From DATLLN01 sp963809205 (GTDB lineage: Bacteria > Actinomycetota > Thermoleophilia > Gaiellales > JAICJC01), in contig CAWEIS010000001.1 in assembly GCA_963809205.1 (NCBI GenBank), positions 308,469 to 372,468 of the forward strand: a DNA stretch of 64,000 nucleotides. The letters are read 5' to 3'. The notes beneath the pieces are model-generated. The model saw only the letters and a list, made by a program, of their open reading frames with translations, was not told where the DNA came from and made no database searches. Below are positions 28,672-38,770 of the stretch, in pieces. Made by a program: the position numbers and the translations under genes. The stretch's first letter is position 1; each line of letters starts with the position of its first letter.

Positions 28672-28945
28672 TCACCAGCTGCTCGCGTCGGCCTCGCGGG
28701 CGGATCCGGGCTCAGCTCGGCGGTGGGCCAGCCGTGCCAGCGCCGTGGTCGTCAGCGCCGAGTTCGCCGCTCCCTGCATCGGCATCACGCTACCGTCGCA
28801 GATGAAGACGTCGGCGATGCCTCACCCGGTGGTCGGCATCGATCACGCTTTGTGCCGAACCTCGGCCCATCGGCAGCCGCCCACCGTGCAGCAGCTCCGT
28901 CACCAGGCGGCCTATGGCGGTGGACGCCACGGCCCATTCCACAGG
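28672..28945 (-). pseudogene. GMC oxidoreductase C-terminal remnant
   Basis: Minus-strand frames give VTELLHGGRLPMGRGSAQSV then IDADHRV. After a one-base frame change comes IADVFICDGSVMPMQGAANS, the FAD-binding C-terminal signature of glucose-methanol-choline oxidoreductases. The upstream catalytic body is missing. It sits immediately before the SDR gene. Confidence 0.65.
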
Positions 28946-29404
28946 GCAGGGACACGGTCCACCTGCCCGTCAGGACGCTCAAACTGGGTTCGGCGTCGCG
29001 AATCAATTCCGTCTCCTCAGAGTGAGAAGCGATCCTGCTCGGGGCTGATTGCGGTGGATCGGACTCTTCATGAGCGGAGCATCGTTTGTCGGCAGTCGAT
29101 GTTTCATGGATATCGAGGCGTTACCCAACCCACGACACATGCACACCCGATCCCGAGCAGGCGGCCTGGCAGGAGCTATGCATCCTGTTCCGCCACTGCC
29201 TCGACGCTATCTCCTTCACAGGGGGCACCCGGCCCGCTCGTGCGGTACGGGGTGACCGCGTTGCCATGCGGCCGCCACCTCGGGACGCTCCGCGGCGCGC
29301 ATCGTCGCGCTCTGCAAGGTTCGCGCTCCGGCCCGGCGGCATGCTCCTACCCCGTTGCCGCTACCGGACGGTTGCGAGCGTACGGTCCGGGGTAGTCCGG
29401 GGTG
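28946..29404. other. Intergenic, no gene supported
   Basis: Frames are open but short and without recognised motifs. It may hold further decayed parts of the GMC oxidoreductase gene. Confidence 0.4.
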
Positions 29405-30753
29405 ATGGCGGTCGGTCGTATGTCGGGGTATCGGGTCGCGGCGCAGGTGCGCAGCGGTCTGTGGTTCGTCCCGGTGATGTGCGTCATCGCCGGCGTCGTC
29501 CTGTCCTTCGTGACGATCTGGATCGACGAGCAAACCGGCTACGACCTCATCCCGCGGTCGTTCACCGGCGGGCCCGGATGCGGCGCTGGCCATCCTGGCG
29601 ACGGTCGCGGCGTCGATGGTGCAGCTTGGCGGCGCTGGTGCTGACGATCACGATGGTCGTCGTCCAGCTGGCGATGGGCCAGTTCTCGCCGCGGATCGTG
29701 CAGACGATCCTCCAGGACAAGCCGAGCCAGATCGCGATCGGGCTCTTCGTCGCCACGTTCGCCCACGCGATGCTCGCGCATGCGCGAGGTGCTGATCGAC
29801 GGTCCGGCGCAGGCCGGTGCCCGGCCTCGCGATCGTCGTCGCCTACGTGCTCGTGGTGATCAGCGATCGTCGTGCTCGTGCTCTACGTCCACCACATCGG
29901 GCGGTCGCTCCGCGTGTCCGCCCTGATCGAGCTGGTCGGGCACGGACACGCGACGGCTGCTCGACGAGCAGTACCCCGACGCGGAGCGAGCACGGGCGAA
30001 CCCGACCGAGCCAGCGGTCGTCTGTCGCCGCACATCCGGCGTGCGTCGCCACGATCGACCTCGACCGCGCTGGTCGACGTCGCCCGCGGACGCCGACTGC
30101 GCTGCATCGTGATGCTGCCGGCGCTCGGCGAGTTCGTGCCCGCCGGCGCGCCGCTGTTGCGCATCGAGGGCGATGCCGACCGCCGCGCAGCTCGACGACG
30201 CGATCGCAGGATGCGATCGCCCTCGGCCTCGAACGCACACTCGACCAGGACGTCGCCTACGGTTTGCGCATGCTCGTCGACATCGCCGAACGCTCGCTCG
30301 CCGACTCCCCGTTCCTCGACCCGACGACCGCCGTGCAGGCCATCGACCGCCTGCACGACTGCCTCCGCCAGCTCGCCCGACGCGGCCATTCCCGACGGGC
30401 GGTACTGCGACGCCGACGGGGTCGTGCGTCTGACCGTCCGCGTGATGGACTGGGACGCCTACGTCCACCTTGCCTTCGACGAGATCCGGCTCGCCGGCGC
30501 CGGATCGCCACAGGTGGCGCGCAGGCTCCAGGCCTCGCTGGACGACCTCGTCCGCTACGTCCCGCTCAATCGCCGCCCCGTGCTGCACGAGCAGCAGCGC
30601 CTGCTCGAGCTATCCGTCCGCCAGCAAGTTGCGGAGCACGACCTGCCGTTCGCACTCGCAGCCGACCGTCAGGGAATCGGCGTTGCGGCCGGCACCCAGG
30701 CGCCGAGGCGCAAACGACGGTTCACTGCAATCCCGCCGTCACCGGACGCGTAG
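29405..30753 (+). pseudogene. DUF2254 membrane protein, multiply frameshifted
   Basis: Pieces in all three frames reconstruct a DUF2254 protein in order: SLWFV-type start (RSGLWFVPVMCVIAGVVLSF), LIPRSFTGGP, LVLTITMVVVQLAMGQFSPR, a pore-like helix GLFVATFAHAMLA, LVLYVHHIGRSLRVSALIEL, TLDQDVAYGLRMLVDIAERS, and the C-terminal VRVMDWDAYVHLAFDEIR. At least five frame changes occur but no stop interrupts conserved blocks. That pattern suggests very recent indels or sequence errors. Function unknown; an inner-membrane protein. Confidence 0.75.
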
Positions 30754-30768
30754 ACGGCGGGCTCGACC

Positions 30769-30852
30769 TCAGTCGAGCACGAAGCTGACTTCGAGTTGCA
30801 CCCGGTAGCCGGTGACCCGGCCGTCGGGCACCACGACGTTCCAGGTGATGCG
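30769..30852 (-). pseudogene. Dodecin-like C-terminal fragment
   Basis: Reads ITWNVVVPDGRVTGYRVQLE then VSFVLD-stop on the minus strand, resembling the end of dodecins (flavin-binding dodecameric proteins). Only about 28 codons remain in frame and the helical N terminus is not seen. Confidence 0.4.
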
Positions 30853-30892
30853 GGTACCCGCGAGCCGTCGGCCTCAAGCGTGAGTCCGTTAG

Positions 30893-31880
30893 CTACGCGG
30901 ACGTGACGGCGCGTTCTCGCAGCCGGCGACTGCGTTCCGCCTCGGAGTTGATCTCACCGCCGACGAGCAGCGCCACCGCCGACAGCCAGAGCCATACCAG
31001 CATCACGATCGCCGCCGACAACGCGCCCCATGTCTTGTTGTAGGACGAGAAGCCGTTTGCGTACACCGCGAAGCCTCCTGACGCGACTAGCCAGATCACG
31101 ACCGCGACGACGGCGCCCGGCGTGCCGAACGTCCAGCGACTCGGCTGGACGTCCGGAGCCAGCCAGAGGATGGTCGCGAACGCCGCCAGCAGGCCGAGGA
31201 TTAGGATCGGCCACTGCGCCGTCCACCACACCCAGTTGACGACGGTCGGTTCGCCGACGCTGCGGCCGACCCAGTCGGACACGAAAGGACCCAGGATCAG
31301 CAGGCCGAACACCAGGCCAACGGCGGCGACACAGCAGAAGATCATCGCGAGCGCGATTCAGCCGGCGGCGCACGAACCCCCGCGTCTCCTCGCGCTCATA
31401 CGCGACGTTCATCGCCCACATCACGGTCTGCATCGCGCCGGACAGCGACCACAGGGCGAGGGCGACGCCGAGGACGATCATGAGGATGCCGCCGCCGCTC
31501 TGCGTGGTGCGCGTGAGGCTGGTGCTGAGCAAGTCGACGGCGCTCTCCGGCATCACCGACGAGAGCCGCGTCATCAGCGAATCGACGGTCGACGGCCCTG
31601 CCAGCTCCGCGAACAGACCGAGCGCGACCAGCAGCGCCGACGGGATCGCCAGGAACCCGCAGTAGGCGATCGCCTGGGCGAGGTTGGTGACGTGATCGGC
31701 CATCGCCTCCTTGACGCCGCGTACCACGATCGCTCGATAGTCGCGGTTGGAGAGATCGCCCAGTCCAGGGTCGGCGAGCGGCTGCTCGCCCGCCTCCGGG
31801 CGGGGCGTCGGCTCGTCGCCGTGCCCCGCCCGGTCGTCCTCGTCACGCTTCCGCTTCGTGATCGACCACGACTGCGCCAT
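30893..31880 (-). CDS. YihY/BrkB-family membrane protein, one frameshift
   Basis: Inner-membrane protein of the YihY/virulence factor BrkB family (UPF0761), about 330 residues. The first half has the acidic N terminus, YRAIVVRGVKEAMADHVTNL, AIPSALLVALGLFAE and ALWSLSGAMQTVMWAMNVAY. Near 31345 the frame changes and the second half continues with CCVAAVGLVFGLLILGPFVS to LSAVALLVGGEINSEAER. ATG 31880 lies 3 bases after the DUF3618 stop; it is the last gene of the stress-type operon. Confidence 0.85.
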
Positions 31881-31883
31881 GGC

Positions 31884-32396
31884 TCAGGAGCGAATCGTTT
31901 CCTGCGCCGAGTCTCGCAGCTGCTCGGCGTGCTGCTGACCGGACTCCTTGGCCGCGCCGCTTGCCGCCTCGGCCGCATCCTGCGCCACCTGCTTGCCGTG
32001 CTCGACTGCCTCCGACGCCACGTCGCTGACCTGCTCGCGCACCTGGGTGGCGACCGGGCCGATCCGCTCCTCCTCGATCCTGGTGGCCGGCAGCAGCGAG
32101 CCCACCACGAACCCGACGGCCGCCGCGCCGACGGTCAGGCCGATCGGGTTATTCTGCGCCATTCCGACCGCCTTGTGCGAACCGTCCTGCGCCGAGGAGG
32201 CAGCGCCGCCGGCCGAGCCGGTGACGGACTCCTTGGCGGAGGACAGCTTGTCGGTGACCGCCTGCTTCTTGTCGGACATCGACTCCTTCATGCGCCCCGG
32301 CACGTCGGCCTTATGCGAAAGCGCAGCAACGGTGTCGCCCATGCTCTCGCGGGTGGCCTCTATCTGCTGTTCGATTGCGCGCGTGTCTTCGCCCAT
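31884..32396 (-). CDS. DUF3618 protein
   Basis: A 170-residue protein starting with the DUF3618 helix (IEATRESMGDTVAALSHKAD), a long Ala/Ser/Lys-rich coiled-coil-like stretch, a hydrophobic segment PIGLTVGAAAVGFVVGSLLP and a second helical region. Typical partner of holin-X proteins. Start ATG 32396 has a strong AAGGAGG upstream and overlaps the previous gene by 37 bases. Role unknown; probably envelope stress (inference). Confidence 0.88.
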   Translation of the reverse strand: MGEDTRAIEQQIEATRESMGDTVAALSHKADVPGRMKESMSDKKQAVTDKLSSAKESVTGSAGGAASSAQDGSHKAVGMAQNNPIGLTVGAAAVGFVVGSLLPATRIEEERIGPVATQVREQVSDVASEAVEHGKQVAQDAAEAASGAAKESGQQHAEQLRDSAQETIRS

Positions 32397-32782
32397 TGAA
32401 TGTCCTCCTTGACGGATTCCTTGGTTTTCTCGGGAATTGGTGCTCCGGTCTGCTTCAGTTCGTCACGGCCGCGCATCGCAAGCACCGCAGCGACAGCCCC
32501 GTAGAGCACCGTGGTGATCAGCGCCGCCAGCCACAGCGGCATCCACAGGTCGAGCACGATGATGACCGTCGCCATCGACCCGCCGACCGCCGCCGCGCCC
32601 AGCACGGCGGCACCTCCGAACATGCCGGCGCCGGTCCCCGCCTTCTTGCCCTTCTCCATCATCTCCGCCCGCGCCAGCTCGATCTCCTGGCGAACCAGAT
32701 CGGAGACCTCGCGGGAGAGATCCTTGACCAGCTCCGAAACGGACTCTTGCCGTTTCTCGGCCTCGCCCTCACGCATACTCAT
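32360..32782 (-). CDS. Actinobacterial holin-X / DUF1469 membrane protein
   Basis: A 140-residue protein with the PF07332-type opening SVSELVKDLSREVSDLVRQE and IELARAEM, then two membrane helices (GAAVLGAAAVGGSMATVIIV and LWLAALITTVLYGAVAAVLA). Despite the family name this is not a phage lysis gene; homologues occur in chromosomal stress operons. ATG 32782 is chosen because GGAGGA lies 7 bases upstream. Second gene of the minus-strand operon. Confidence 0.87.
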   Translation of the reverse strand: MSMREGEAEKRQESVSELVKDLSREVSDLVRQEIELARAEMMEKGKKAGTGAGMFGGAAVLGAAAVGGSMATVIIVLDLWMPLWLAALITTVLYGAVAAVLAMRGRDELKQTGAPIPEKTKESVKEDIQWAKTRAQSNSR

Positions 32783-33332
32783 TGCCCGTTCCTCCAGTCC
32801 TCGCGCCAGTGCTCGCGATGACGTCCCGCGGCGCGCCCGGCGATGCCGTCCACGCCGGCACCCCACCGTTGCCCTGGTAGCGCGACGGGTACGAGCGTGA
32901 CTCGTACCGGCGCCCGCTGGACGCCTTCAACGTGCGCGCGACTGCGAAACCGATGAACAGCCCCACGCCGGCGACCACCCACGGCTGGCGCCGCGCGAAA
33001 TCCTCGACGTCTTCGAGCAGCTGATCAGGATCGACGTCCTGCAGATACGTGCTCAGGCGCTCGCCGCGATCCGCCGCCTGTTCGGCCAAGCGGGCCTGCT
33101 GCGTGTTGCCCTCGATCCGCGACTGCTCGGCGACGCGCCTCATCGTCTGGGATGCGGAGCCGATCTGGTCGCTGGCCTGCGCCGAGCGCTGACCGATCTG
33201 ATCCGACATGACGCCGCGGCCCTTGTCCATAGCCTCGCCCGCTTTGCTGGAAACGGCCTCAGACGCTTCCTGCACCTTCTCGCCGACCGCGGACTGCTCA
33301 TCGGCGGTCGGGCTGGTCTCTACTCGTTCCAT
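32769..33332 (-). CDS. Helical stress-operon protein with one C-terminal membrane helix
   Basis: A 187-residue protein. The first 110 residues are Ala/Gln/Glu-rich and coiled-coil-like (EKVQEASEAVSSKAGEAMDK). A short conserved block follows (DPDQLLEDVEDFARRQPWVV) and a membrane helix (AGVGLFIGFAVARTLKAS). This architecture opens many holin-X/DUF3618 operons. ATG 33332 with AAGGAG upstream is chosen over 33395. It overlaps the next gene by 14 bases. A SigB-like promoter lies about 90 bases upstream. Confidence 0.8.
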   Translation of the reverse strand: MERVETSPTADEQSAVGEKVQEASEAVSSKAGEAMDKGRGVMSDQIGQRSAQASDQIGSASQTMRRVAEQSRIEGNTQQARLAEQAADRGERLSTYLQDVDPDQLLEDVEDFARRQPWVVAGVGLFIGFAVARTLKASSGRRYESRSYPSRYQGNGGVPAWTASPGAPRDVIASTGARTGGTGNEYA

Positions 33333-33424
33333 TGCACCTGCTCCTTCGTTGGTCACTGCGCGTCTGTGCCGGCTCGGCAAGCCGCGTTTCACCATGTCCC
33401 GCTGCCTGCCGTACGTAGGTCGAT

Positions 33425-33449
33425 CTACCCCTGTTTTCCGATCTCAAAC
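33425..33449 (-). promoter_or_regulatory. SigB-like promoter of the stress operon
   Basis: On the minus strand GTTTGA (33449-33444), a 13-base spacer, then GGGTAG (33430-33425). This is close to the GTTTAA-N12-15-GGGTAT consensus of general stress sigma factors (SigB/SigF). Initiation near 33418 would leave an about 86-base leader before ATG 33332. Confidence 0.6.
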
Positions 33450-33533
33450 GCACAAAGGGGACAGAAATCGGGACTAAGGGGGGCACAATCGCCTACGGAG
33501 ACGACAGAAACAGCGCGGGCCGTCCCGGTTCGG

Positions 33534-33539
33534 TACCCT
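33534..33539 (+). promoter_or_regulatory. -10-like box of the TetR-SpoIIE gene (leaderless geometry)
   Basis: TACCCT lies exactly 7 bases before ATG 33547. Confidence 0.5.
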
Positions 33540-33546
33540 GAGCATC

Positions 33547-34988
33547 ATGGTTGAAGAGCCATTCGAAGCCAGCGCCGAGACGCCACGGGCGCCTCGGGCG
33601 GATGCCCTCGCAAGTCGCGAGGCGATCCTCGCCGTGGCTGCCGACGCCCTCGCCGGCGACCGGCGGATCAGCATGATCGAGCTCGCGGCGGCCGCCGGGG
33701 TCGGCCGATCCACCCTGTATCGGCACTTTCCCAGCCGAGCCGCGCTCAACGAGGCGCTTGAGCAGCGAAGGCAGACGCCGTCATTCCCGCTCCGAGCGCC
33801 GTCCAGTCAGCTGGCAACGCTGCCGTACCTTCCGCCGGGCCGGCTGGGGCGCGAGCGGCTGCCGCTGGATGTCACGCATGTGCTGGACGAGGTGCCGCCC
33901 CACCTCGTGCCCGACCAGCTGGTCGCCGAGGCGCGAAGCACCGGCGGCGTGCCGGTCGCGCTCTACGTGGTGGACATCGACGGCTCACAGCTGATCCGGC
34001 TCGCCGGCACCGAGGACTTTCCCGAGACGCTGGACGCGCCGCCCGCGCTCGGGCCGGAGATCGTCCCGGAGGGAATGCCCGGTTTTCAGCAGCGGCTGGC
34101 GGAGTCGCTGCCCGGATGCACCCTCGAGCCACTCTGGCTTCGGGGCCGGATCACGGCGCTGCTGCTGTGCGTCGGCTCGCCTGTCGCATCGCTCGCCGAC
34201 GTCGCAAAGCAGGGCGCCGCCGCGCTCGAGCTGGCGAAGGAGTACACCGACGCCATTGCGGCGGCCCAGCGGCGCAAACCCCCCACGCCGGCGGCCGAGA
34301 TCCAACAGAACCTGCTCCCATCCCGAATCGCGCGGATCACGGGCGGCCAGCTGGCCGGCGGGCTGCTGCCGACGTATGAGGTGGGCGGCGACTGGTTCGA
34401 CTTCGTCGAGAACCGGGACGGGTCATGGATCGCGATCGGCGAAGCGGGGGGCAACGGCCCGACGGCGGCGGGCCTCGGCGCCGCAGCGCTGGGGGCGCTG
34501 CGCGCAGCCCGGCGCAGCGGCTGGGGCATCGAGCAGGCGCTCCAGTCGATGGACGAGACGGTGCGCCGGCATCAGGGCGACGATCTCTACGTGAGCACGG
34601 TCATCGCCCGCTGGCAGCCCGCGACGAGCATGCTCACCTGGGTGAACTGCGGACATCCCCATGCGTACCTGATCGGCCGGGACGGCCGTGTGGCGGAGCT
34701 GCCCGGGCCGGATCACCAGGTACTTGGCCGCGGGCGCCGCAAGCGCATGTTCCGGACCACGCAGCGCCAGCTGCATCCCGGCGACCGGGTGCTGCTGGTG
34801 ACCGACGGCGTCACCGGCCGGCGGACGAACACGGGGGTATTCGGCCTCGACGGCATCCAGGCAGCGGTCGACGGCGCCGATTCACCGACCGCCCCGGCGA
34901 CGGCAATGGCAGTGCTCCAGGCGGTGAGCACAGCTGGGCGGAGCCGCTCGAGGACGACGGCACGGTCGTTGTCCTCTGCGTCAACTAG
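33547..34988 (+). CDS. TetR-type HTH fused to SpoIIE/PP2C-like phosphatase domain, frameshifted at 3' end
   Basis: Residues about 15-75 form a TetR-N helix-turn-helix (REAILAVAADALAGDRRISM, AAAAGVGRSTLYRHFPSRAA). A middle region (about 100-230, GAF-like in position) is followed from about residue 255 by a SpoIIE-type phosphatase domain: IQQNLLPSRIARI, EVGGDWFDFVENRDGSW, VLLVTDGVTGRR. The metal motif usually written GDVSGHG is GEAGGNG here, so activity is doubtful. The frame breaks near 34930; the proper end WAEPLEDDGTVVVLCVN lies one frame over and stops at 34988. Divergent from the stress operon. Confidence 0.82.
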
Positions 34989-35081
34989 AAGCGGTTGTTT
35001 CGCACCGTCCCCGGGACGGAAAGCGCTTCTCTCACTGAGCGGAGCCAATGTACCACTTGTCCGCGGATTGATCGTTTTCGT

Positions 35082-35107
35082 GTTTGATGTCGGGCAGAAG
35101 TGGGATT
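35082..35107 (+). promoter_or_regulatory. SigB-like promoter upstream of the 35195 gene
   Basis: GTTTGA at 35082-35087, a 14-base spacer and GGGATT at 35102-35107. The -35 is identical to that of the stress operon; the -10 differs from GGGTAT at two positions. Confidence 0.4.
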
Positions 35108-35194
35108 ACATGAGGCAGATCGTCCCGATCTGGGACGACGCGAGGTGCCGACGAACGGGCGCCCGCGCTTTTGCAGCCATGCAAAGGAGTGCCA

Positions 35195-35866
35195 ATGTCT
35201 GACACCAGCGCACGGAGGGACGAAACGATGGAACGGAGTAGAACCGATGACCGCGTCGAAACGACCGCGGGTTCGAGGACGAGCCGGGACGTGATAACGC
35301 CCGCACGCAGCTCGCGCCTGACGACGGACGTACGGGAACAGCAGCGCCGGTTCGGCGGGCTCAGTCTCGCATCAACCTTCTTCGGATGGCTGTCTGCGAC
35401 CGGCATGGCGACGATACTCGTGGCGCTCCTCGCCGCCGGCGGGGCTGCGCTGGCGCTGACCGATCAGCACCCCGCGGCAACCGGCCGGCAAAACGCTGCG
35501 ACGATCTCCCTGGCCGCGGGTCTAGGGCTGTGCTTGATCCTGTTCTTGGCCTACCTCGCCGGCGGGTATGTGGCCGGCAGGATGGCCAGGTTCGATGGCA
35601 TCACGCAGGGCATCGGAGTATGGGTGATGGGTGTCGTCATCACCGCGGCGCTGGCAGCGGCGGGCGCCCTATTTGGCTCGGAGTACAACGTGCTCTCCAG
35701 GTTCGACCTGCCGAACATCCCGGTCGACGAGGGATCGCTGACCACCGGCGGCATCGTCACTCTGATCGCCGCGCTAATCGTGACGCTGGTCGGTGCCATC
35801 CTCGGCGGCAAGCTCGGCGAGGCCTACCACCGTCGCGTCGACGAGTCGGGAGCACTGACGTACTAA
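35195..35866 (+). CDS. Multi-pass membrane protein, stress-associated by context
   Basis: A 223-residue protein with a charged N terminus (about 65 residues) and four hydrophobic segments starting FFGWLSATGMATILVALLAA. It ends with GGKLGEAYHRRVDESG, a tail seen in actinobacterial YrzE/TIGR04086-like proteins. ATG 35195 has AAAGGAG 5 bases upstream and is preferred over 35171. Function unknown. Confidence 0.65.
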   Translation: MSDTSARRDETMERSRTDDRVETTAGSRTSRDVITPARSSRLTTDVREQQRRFGGLSLASTFFGWLSATGMATILVALLAAGGAALALTDQHPAATGRQNAATISLAAGLGLCLILFLAYLAGGYVAGRMARFDGITQGIGVWVMGVVITAALAAAGALFGSEYNVLSRFDLPNIPVDEGSLTTGGIVTLIAALIVTLVGAILGGKLGEAYHRRVDESGALTY

Positions 35867-36089
35867 CAGGCCGATTCAGCGGATCGGCGGGCGCACCGCG
35901 GAGCGGATCCTGACGTCCAGCCCCAGCTCCGGCCTCTGGCCGCCCGCCAGGTCGACGAACCCCAGGGCGCCGGTAGTCCGGCCGTTCCATGGCACGTCCC
36001 TGCCGTCAGCAGCGCCACCGAAGAGCCAATGCCACATCCGACGCTGGTCGACCCCGACCGGCGCGAACGCACAACGAAAGGAGCGAGCG

Positions 36090-37036
36090 ATGAGCGAGAA
36101 CGGCACGACCCCCGATGAGGTTACAAAGCGCCTCGAGAACCTCGAGAAGCGGTCGACGAGCAGGGTGCGCTGGATGTGGGTGTTGGCGGTGGTTGGGGTT
36201 GGTGTGGCGCTGCTTGGGCTGGTGCGGCCGGCGCGGGCGGATGCGCGGTCGAGGGTGGCGGTGATCGTGATGGAGAATAAGGCGTACTCGAAGATCGTGG
36301 GGAGTGCCAATGCGCCGTACATAAACTCGGTGATCCCCCAGGGCCGGTTGTTCACGAACTACTTCGCGGTGGTCAACGGCAGCCTGCACAACTACCTGGC
36401 GATGACCAGTGGCCTGACGGCCAAGCAGTCGCCGCCTCAGGCGAATCTGTTTCAGGCGATCGACGGCACGGGTGGGTCGGTGACCTGGACGGAGTTGGAG
36501 GAGTCGATGACCGGGAACTGTGGTGCTGGATCGGCCGGTAATGTGCCGGGCACGACTCAACCGCTGTACAGCCGCGGCCACGATCCGGCCTATCAGTATC
36601 GTGGCAACGCGTCGTGCAGCCAGCATGACGTACCGTTAACCAGCGCCACATTCAATCCAGCAGCATTGCCGTCCTTCGCCTATATCGTGCCAAACGAGTG
36701 CAACGATATGCACACGCTTCCGACGAGTGGTCAGGCGTGTCCCGCCTTCTACGGATCCAACACCGCGACCAACACAATCACGATGGGCGACAATTGGCTG
36801 CGGCGGTGGTGCCCCAGTTACTCGCCCAGCCAGACATGACCGTCCTCATCACATTTGACGAGGGCAGTGCGAAGAATGAGCAGGTGTTGATGCTGGAGCT
36901 CGGCGCGGGCGTCACCGCCGGTACCAACGGCACCGCGTTCAACCACTACGGTCTGGAAGCTGGCCTGTACAACGCCTTCGGACTGGGCCCCGCACCCGGC
37001 AATGGTGCTACCGCCACCCCTCTCCCCATTCCCTGA
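36090..37036 (+). CDS. Phosphoesterase-family secreted protein (PF04185-like), one frameshift
   Basis: Probable secreted phosphoesterase related to phospholipase C/acid phosphatases. The N-terminal anchor is WMWVLAVVGVGVALLGLVRP. The metal-binding start VAVIVMENKAYSKIVGSANA and NGSLHNYLAMTSGLT follow. The middle is SFAYIVPNECNDMHTLP with MGDNWL. The frame changes near 36800, then VLITFDEGS and FNHYGLEAGLYNAFGL complete the domain. Start ATG 36090 has AAAGGAG 6 bases upstream. Confidence 0.8.
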
Positions 37037-37469
37037 TCAGGCCACGCCGAACACAGCGGGGCTTGGAGCGGATCCTCCCGCACCAAGCCCCCACTGGCGA
37101 CCGACTATCCGTCGCCGAGATCGAGCGCGACGAGGCTGAGATGCTCTTCGGCGGTTTGCCGGATTAAGGCGGCGGGTAGTCGCGAGCTTCCACGATAAGC
37201 AACGGAGGAGCACGACATGGCGCACGTCTCAGAAGAGGTACGGGTGGGGGTAGATACACGCTCCAGTGCCTTTTTTACGGACGCTTCGCATACCGGGGGC
37301 GGGAGGGTCGTCGCGACCGTGCTGCACCGCCAACTCGACCGTCGTCGCCAGACTCCGCGAAATCAACGCCGCCTTCCTCTAACACCTACCAGGAACACAC
37401 CCAACTCTTGGCGACCAGTCGGGAGCGGGCCTTTGACGGCCTAGCACTGCGAGGCGGATACTCTCGGGC
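37037..37469. other. Intergenic with gene fragments
   Basis: A frame from ATG 37217 (MAHVSEEVRVGVDTRSSAFF) has a strong GGAGGAG 6 bases upstream, like the start of a small SRPBCC-type protein, but loses any resemblance after about 12 codons. No intact gene. Confidence 0.4.
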
Positions 37470-38770
37470 GTGCCGGTTTGCTCCAACTGTGGCGAGGACA
37501 ACCCTGACCGTGCCCGCTTCTGCCTGAGCTGCGGCACGGCGCTCGTGGAAGCTCCACAGGCGGAGCGGCGCGAGCGGCGAGTGGTGTCGGTCTTGTTCGC
37601 CGACCTGGCCGGGTTCACCAGTCGCTCCGAGTCGTTGGATGTGGAGGATGTGGAGGGCTTCCTCGCGCCCTACCTCGCCGTCTTGCGGTCGGAGGTTGAG
37701 CGCACCGGCGGCCAGGTTGTGAAGTTCACGGGTGACGGCGTGATGGCGATCTTCGGCGCGGCCACGGCGCACGAGGATGATCCGGAGCGGGCAGTTCGCG
37801 CCGGCGCTTGGCATCTGTGAGCGGGTGGCCGAGGCGGGCGATGCTGACTTGCGGGTGCGGGTGGGCGTGACGAGTGGTGAGGCGCTGGTCAGCCATGACC
37901 CGGCGGGTGGCGTGGACGCGGTCGGGGATGTGGTGAACACGGCGGCCGGTTGGAGTCGGCGGCGCCGCTGGGCGGCGTGCTTGGTGGATGGGTGGACGTA
38001 TCGGGCGACCGAGCGGGCGATCCGCTACGAGCCGGCGGAGGCGGTGGAGGCGAAGGGCAAGTCTGAGCCGGTCGAGGCATGGGTGGCGGTCGCGCCGCGC
38101 TCGATCGTGCCGGAGCAGGTGCGGGTCGGTGGCCTGCCCTTGGTCGGCCGCGACGCAGAGGCCGACCTGCTGCGCGATGCGCTTGGATCGGTCTCGGCGG
38201 GAGCCGTCGACGCAGCTGGTGTCGATCATCGGCGAGCCGGGGATCGGCAAGTCGCGGCTGGTCGAGGAGCTGTTGCGGATACGTCGAGGAGTTGCCGGAG
38301 TTGATCACGTGGCGGCGCGGCCGCTCACTCGCCTACGGCGAGGGCGTCGCCTTCTGGGCGCTGGGCGAGATGGTCAAGGCGCAGGCCGGCGTCTTGGAGT
38401 CCGACACAGCGCAGGTCGCCGACGCGAAGCTCGCGGAGGCGGTCGCGGCGCTGATCATGGACGAGCGGGATCGCGAGTGGGTGGTGCGGCACCTGCGACC
38501 GCTTGGTCGGCCTGGAGAGCGCGGCCTCGACCAGCGGTGAGAGCATGGCAGGTCGGAGGCGTTCGCGGCGTGGCGGCGATTCTTCGAGGCGCTCGCCGAG
38601 GACGGCCCGACGGTGCTGGTGTTCGAGGACATCCACTGGGCAGACGACGCGCTGCTGGACTTCATCGACCTTCTGGCCGACCGAGCCGGCGCGGTGCCCT
38701 TGCTGATCGTCTGCACCGCCCGGCCGGAACTGCTCGACCGACGCGAGCACTGGGCCGGCGACTCGTCGCG
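37470..38770 (+). pseudogene. Class III cyclase-ATPase, multiply frameshifted and truncated
   Basis: Begins with a zinc ribbon (CSNCGEDNPDRARFCLSCG) and a cyclase domain (VLFADLAGFTSRSE; metal Asp; VVKFTGDGVMAIFG with the substrate-selecting Lys). The second half of the cyclase (RVRVGVTSGEALVSHD, VGDVVNTAAG), the NTPase P-loop GEPGIGKSRLVEEL and LVFEDIHWADDALLDFIDLL are each in different frames. The TPR tail is missing after about 38770. GTG 37470 lies 5 bases after TACTCT. Intact relative: 39590-42676. Confidence 0.75.

Noticed and set aside
32360..32782. Phage lysis cassette suggested by the holin-X name
   Set aside because: No endolysin, capsid or tail gene; the neighbours are the usual chromosomal DUF3618/YihY stress genes.
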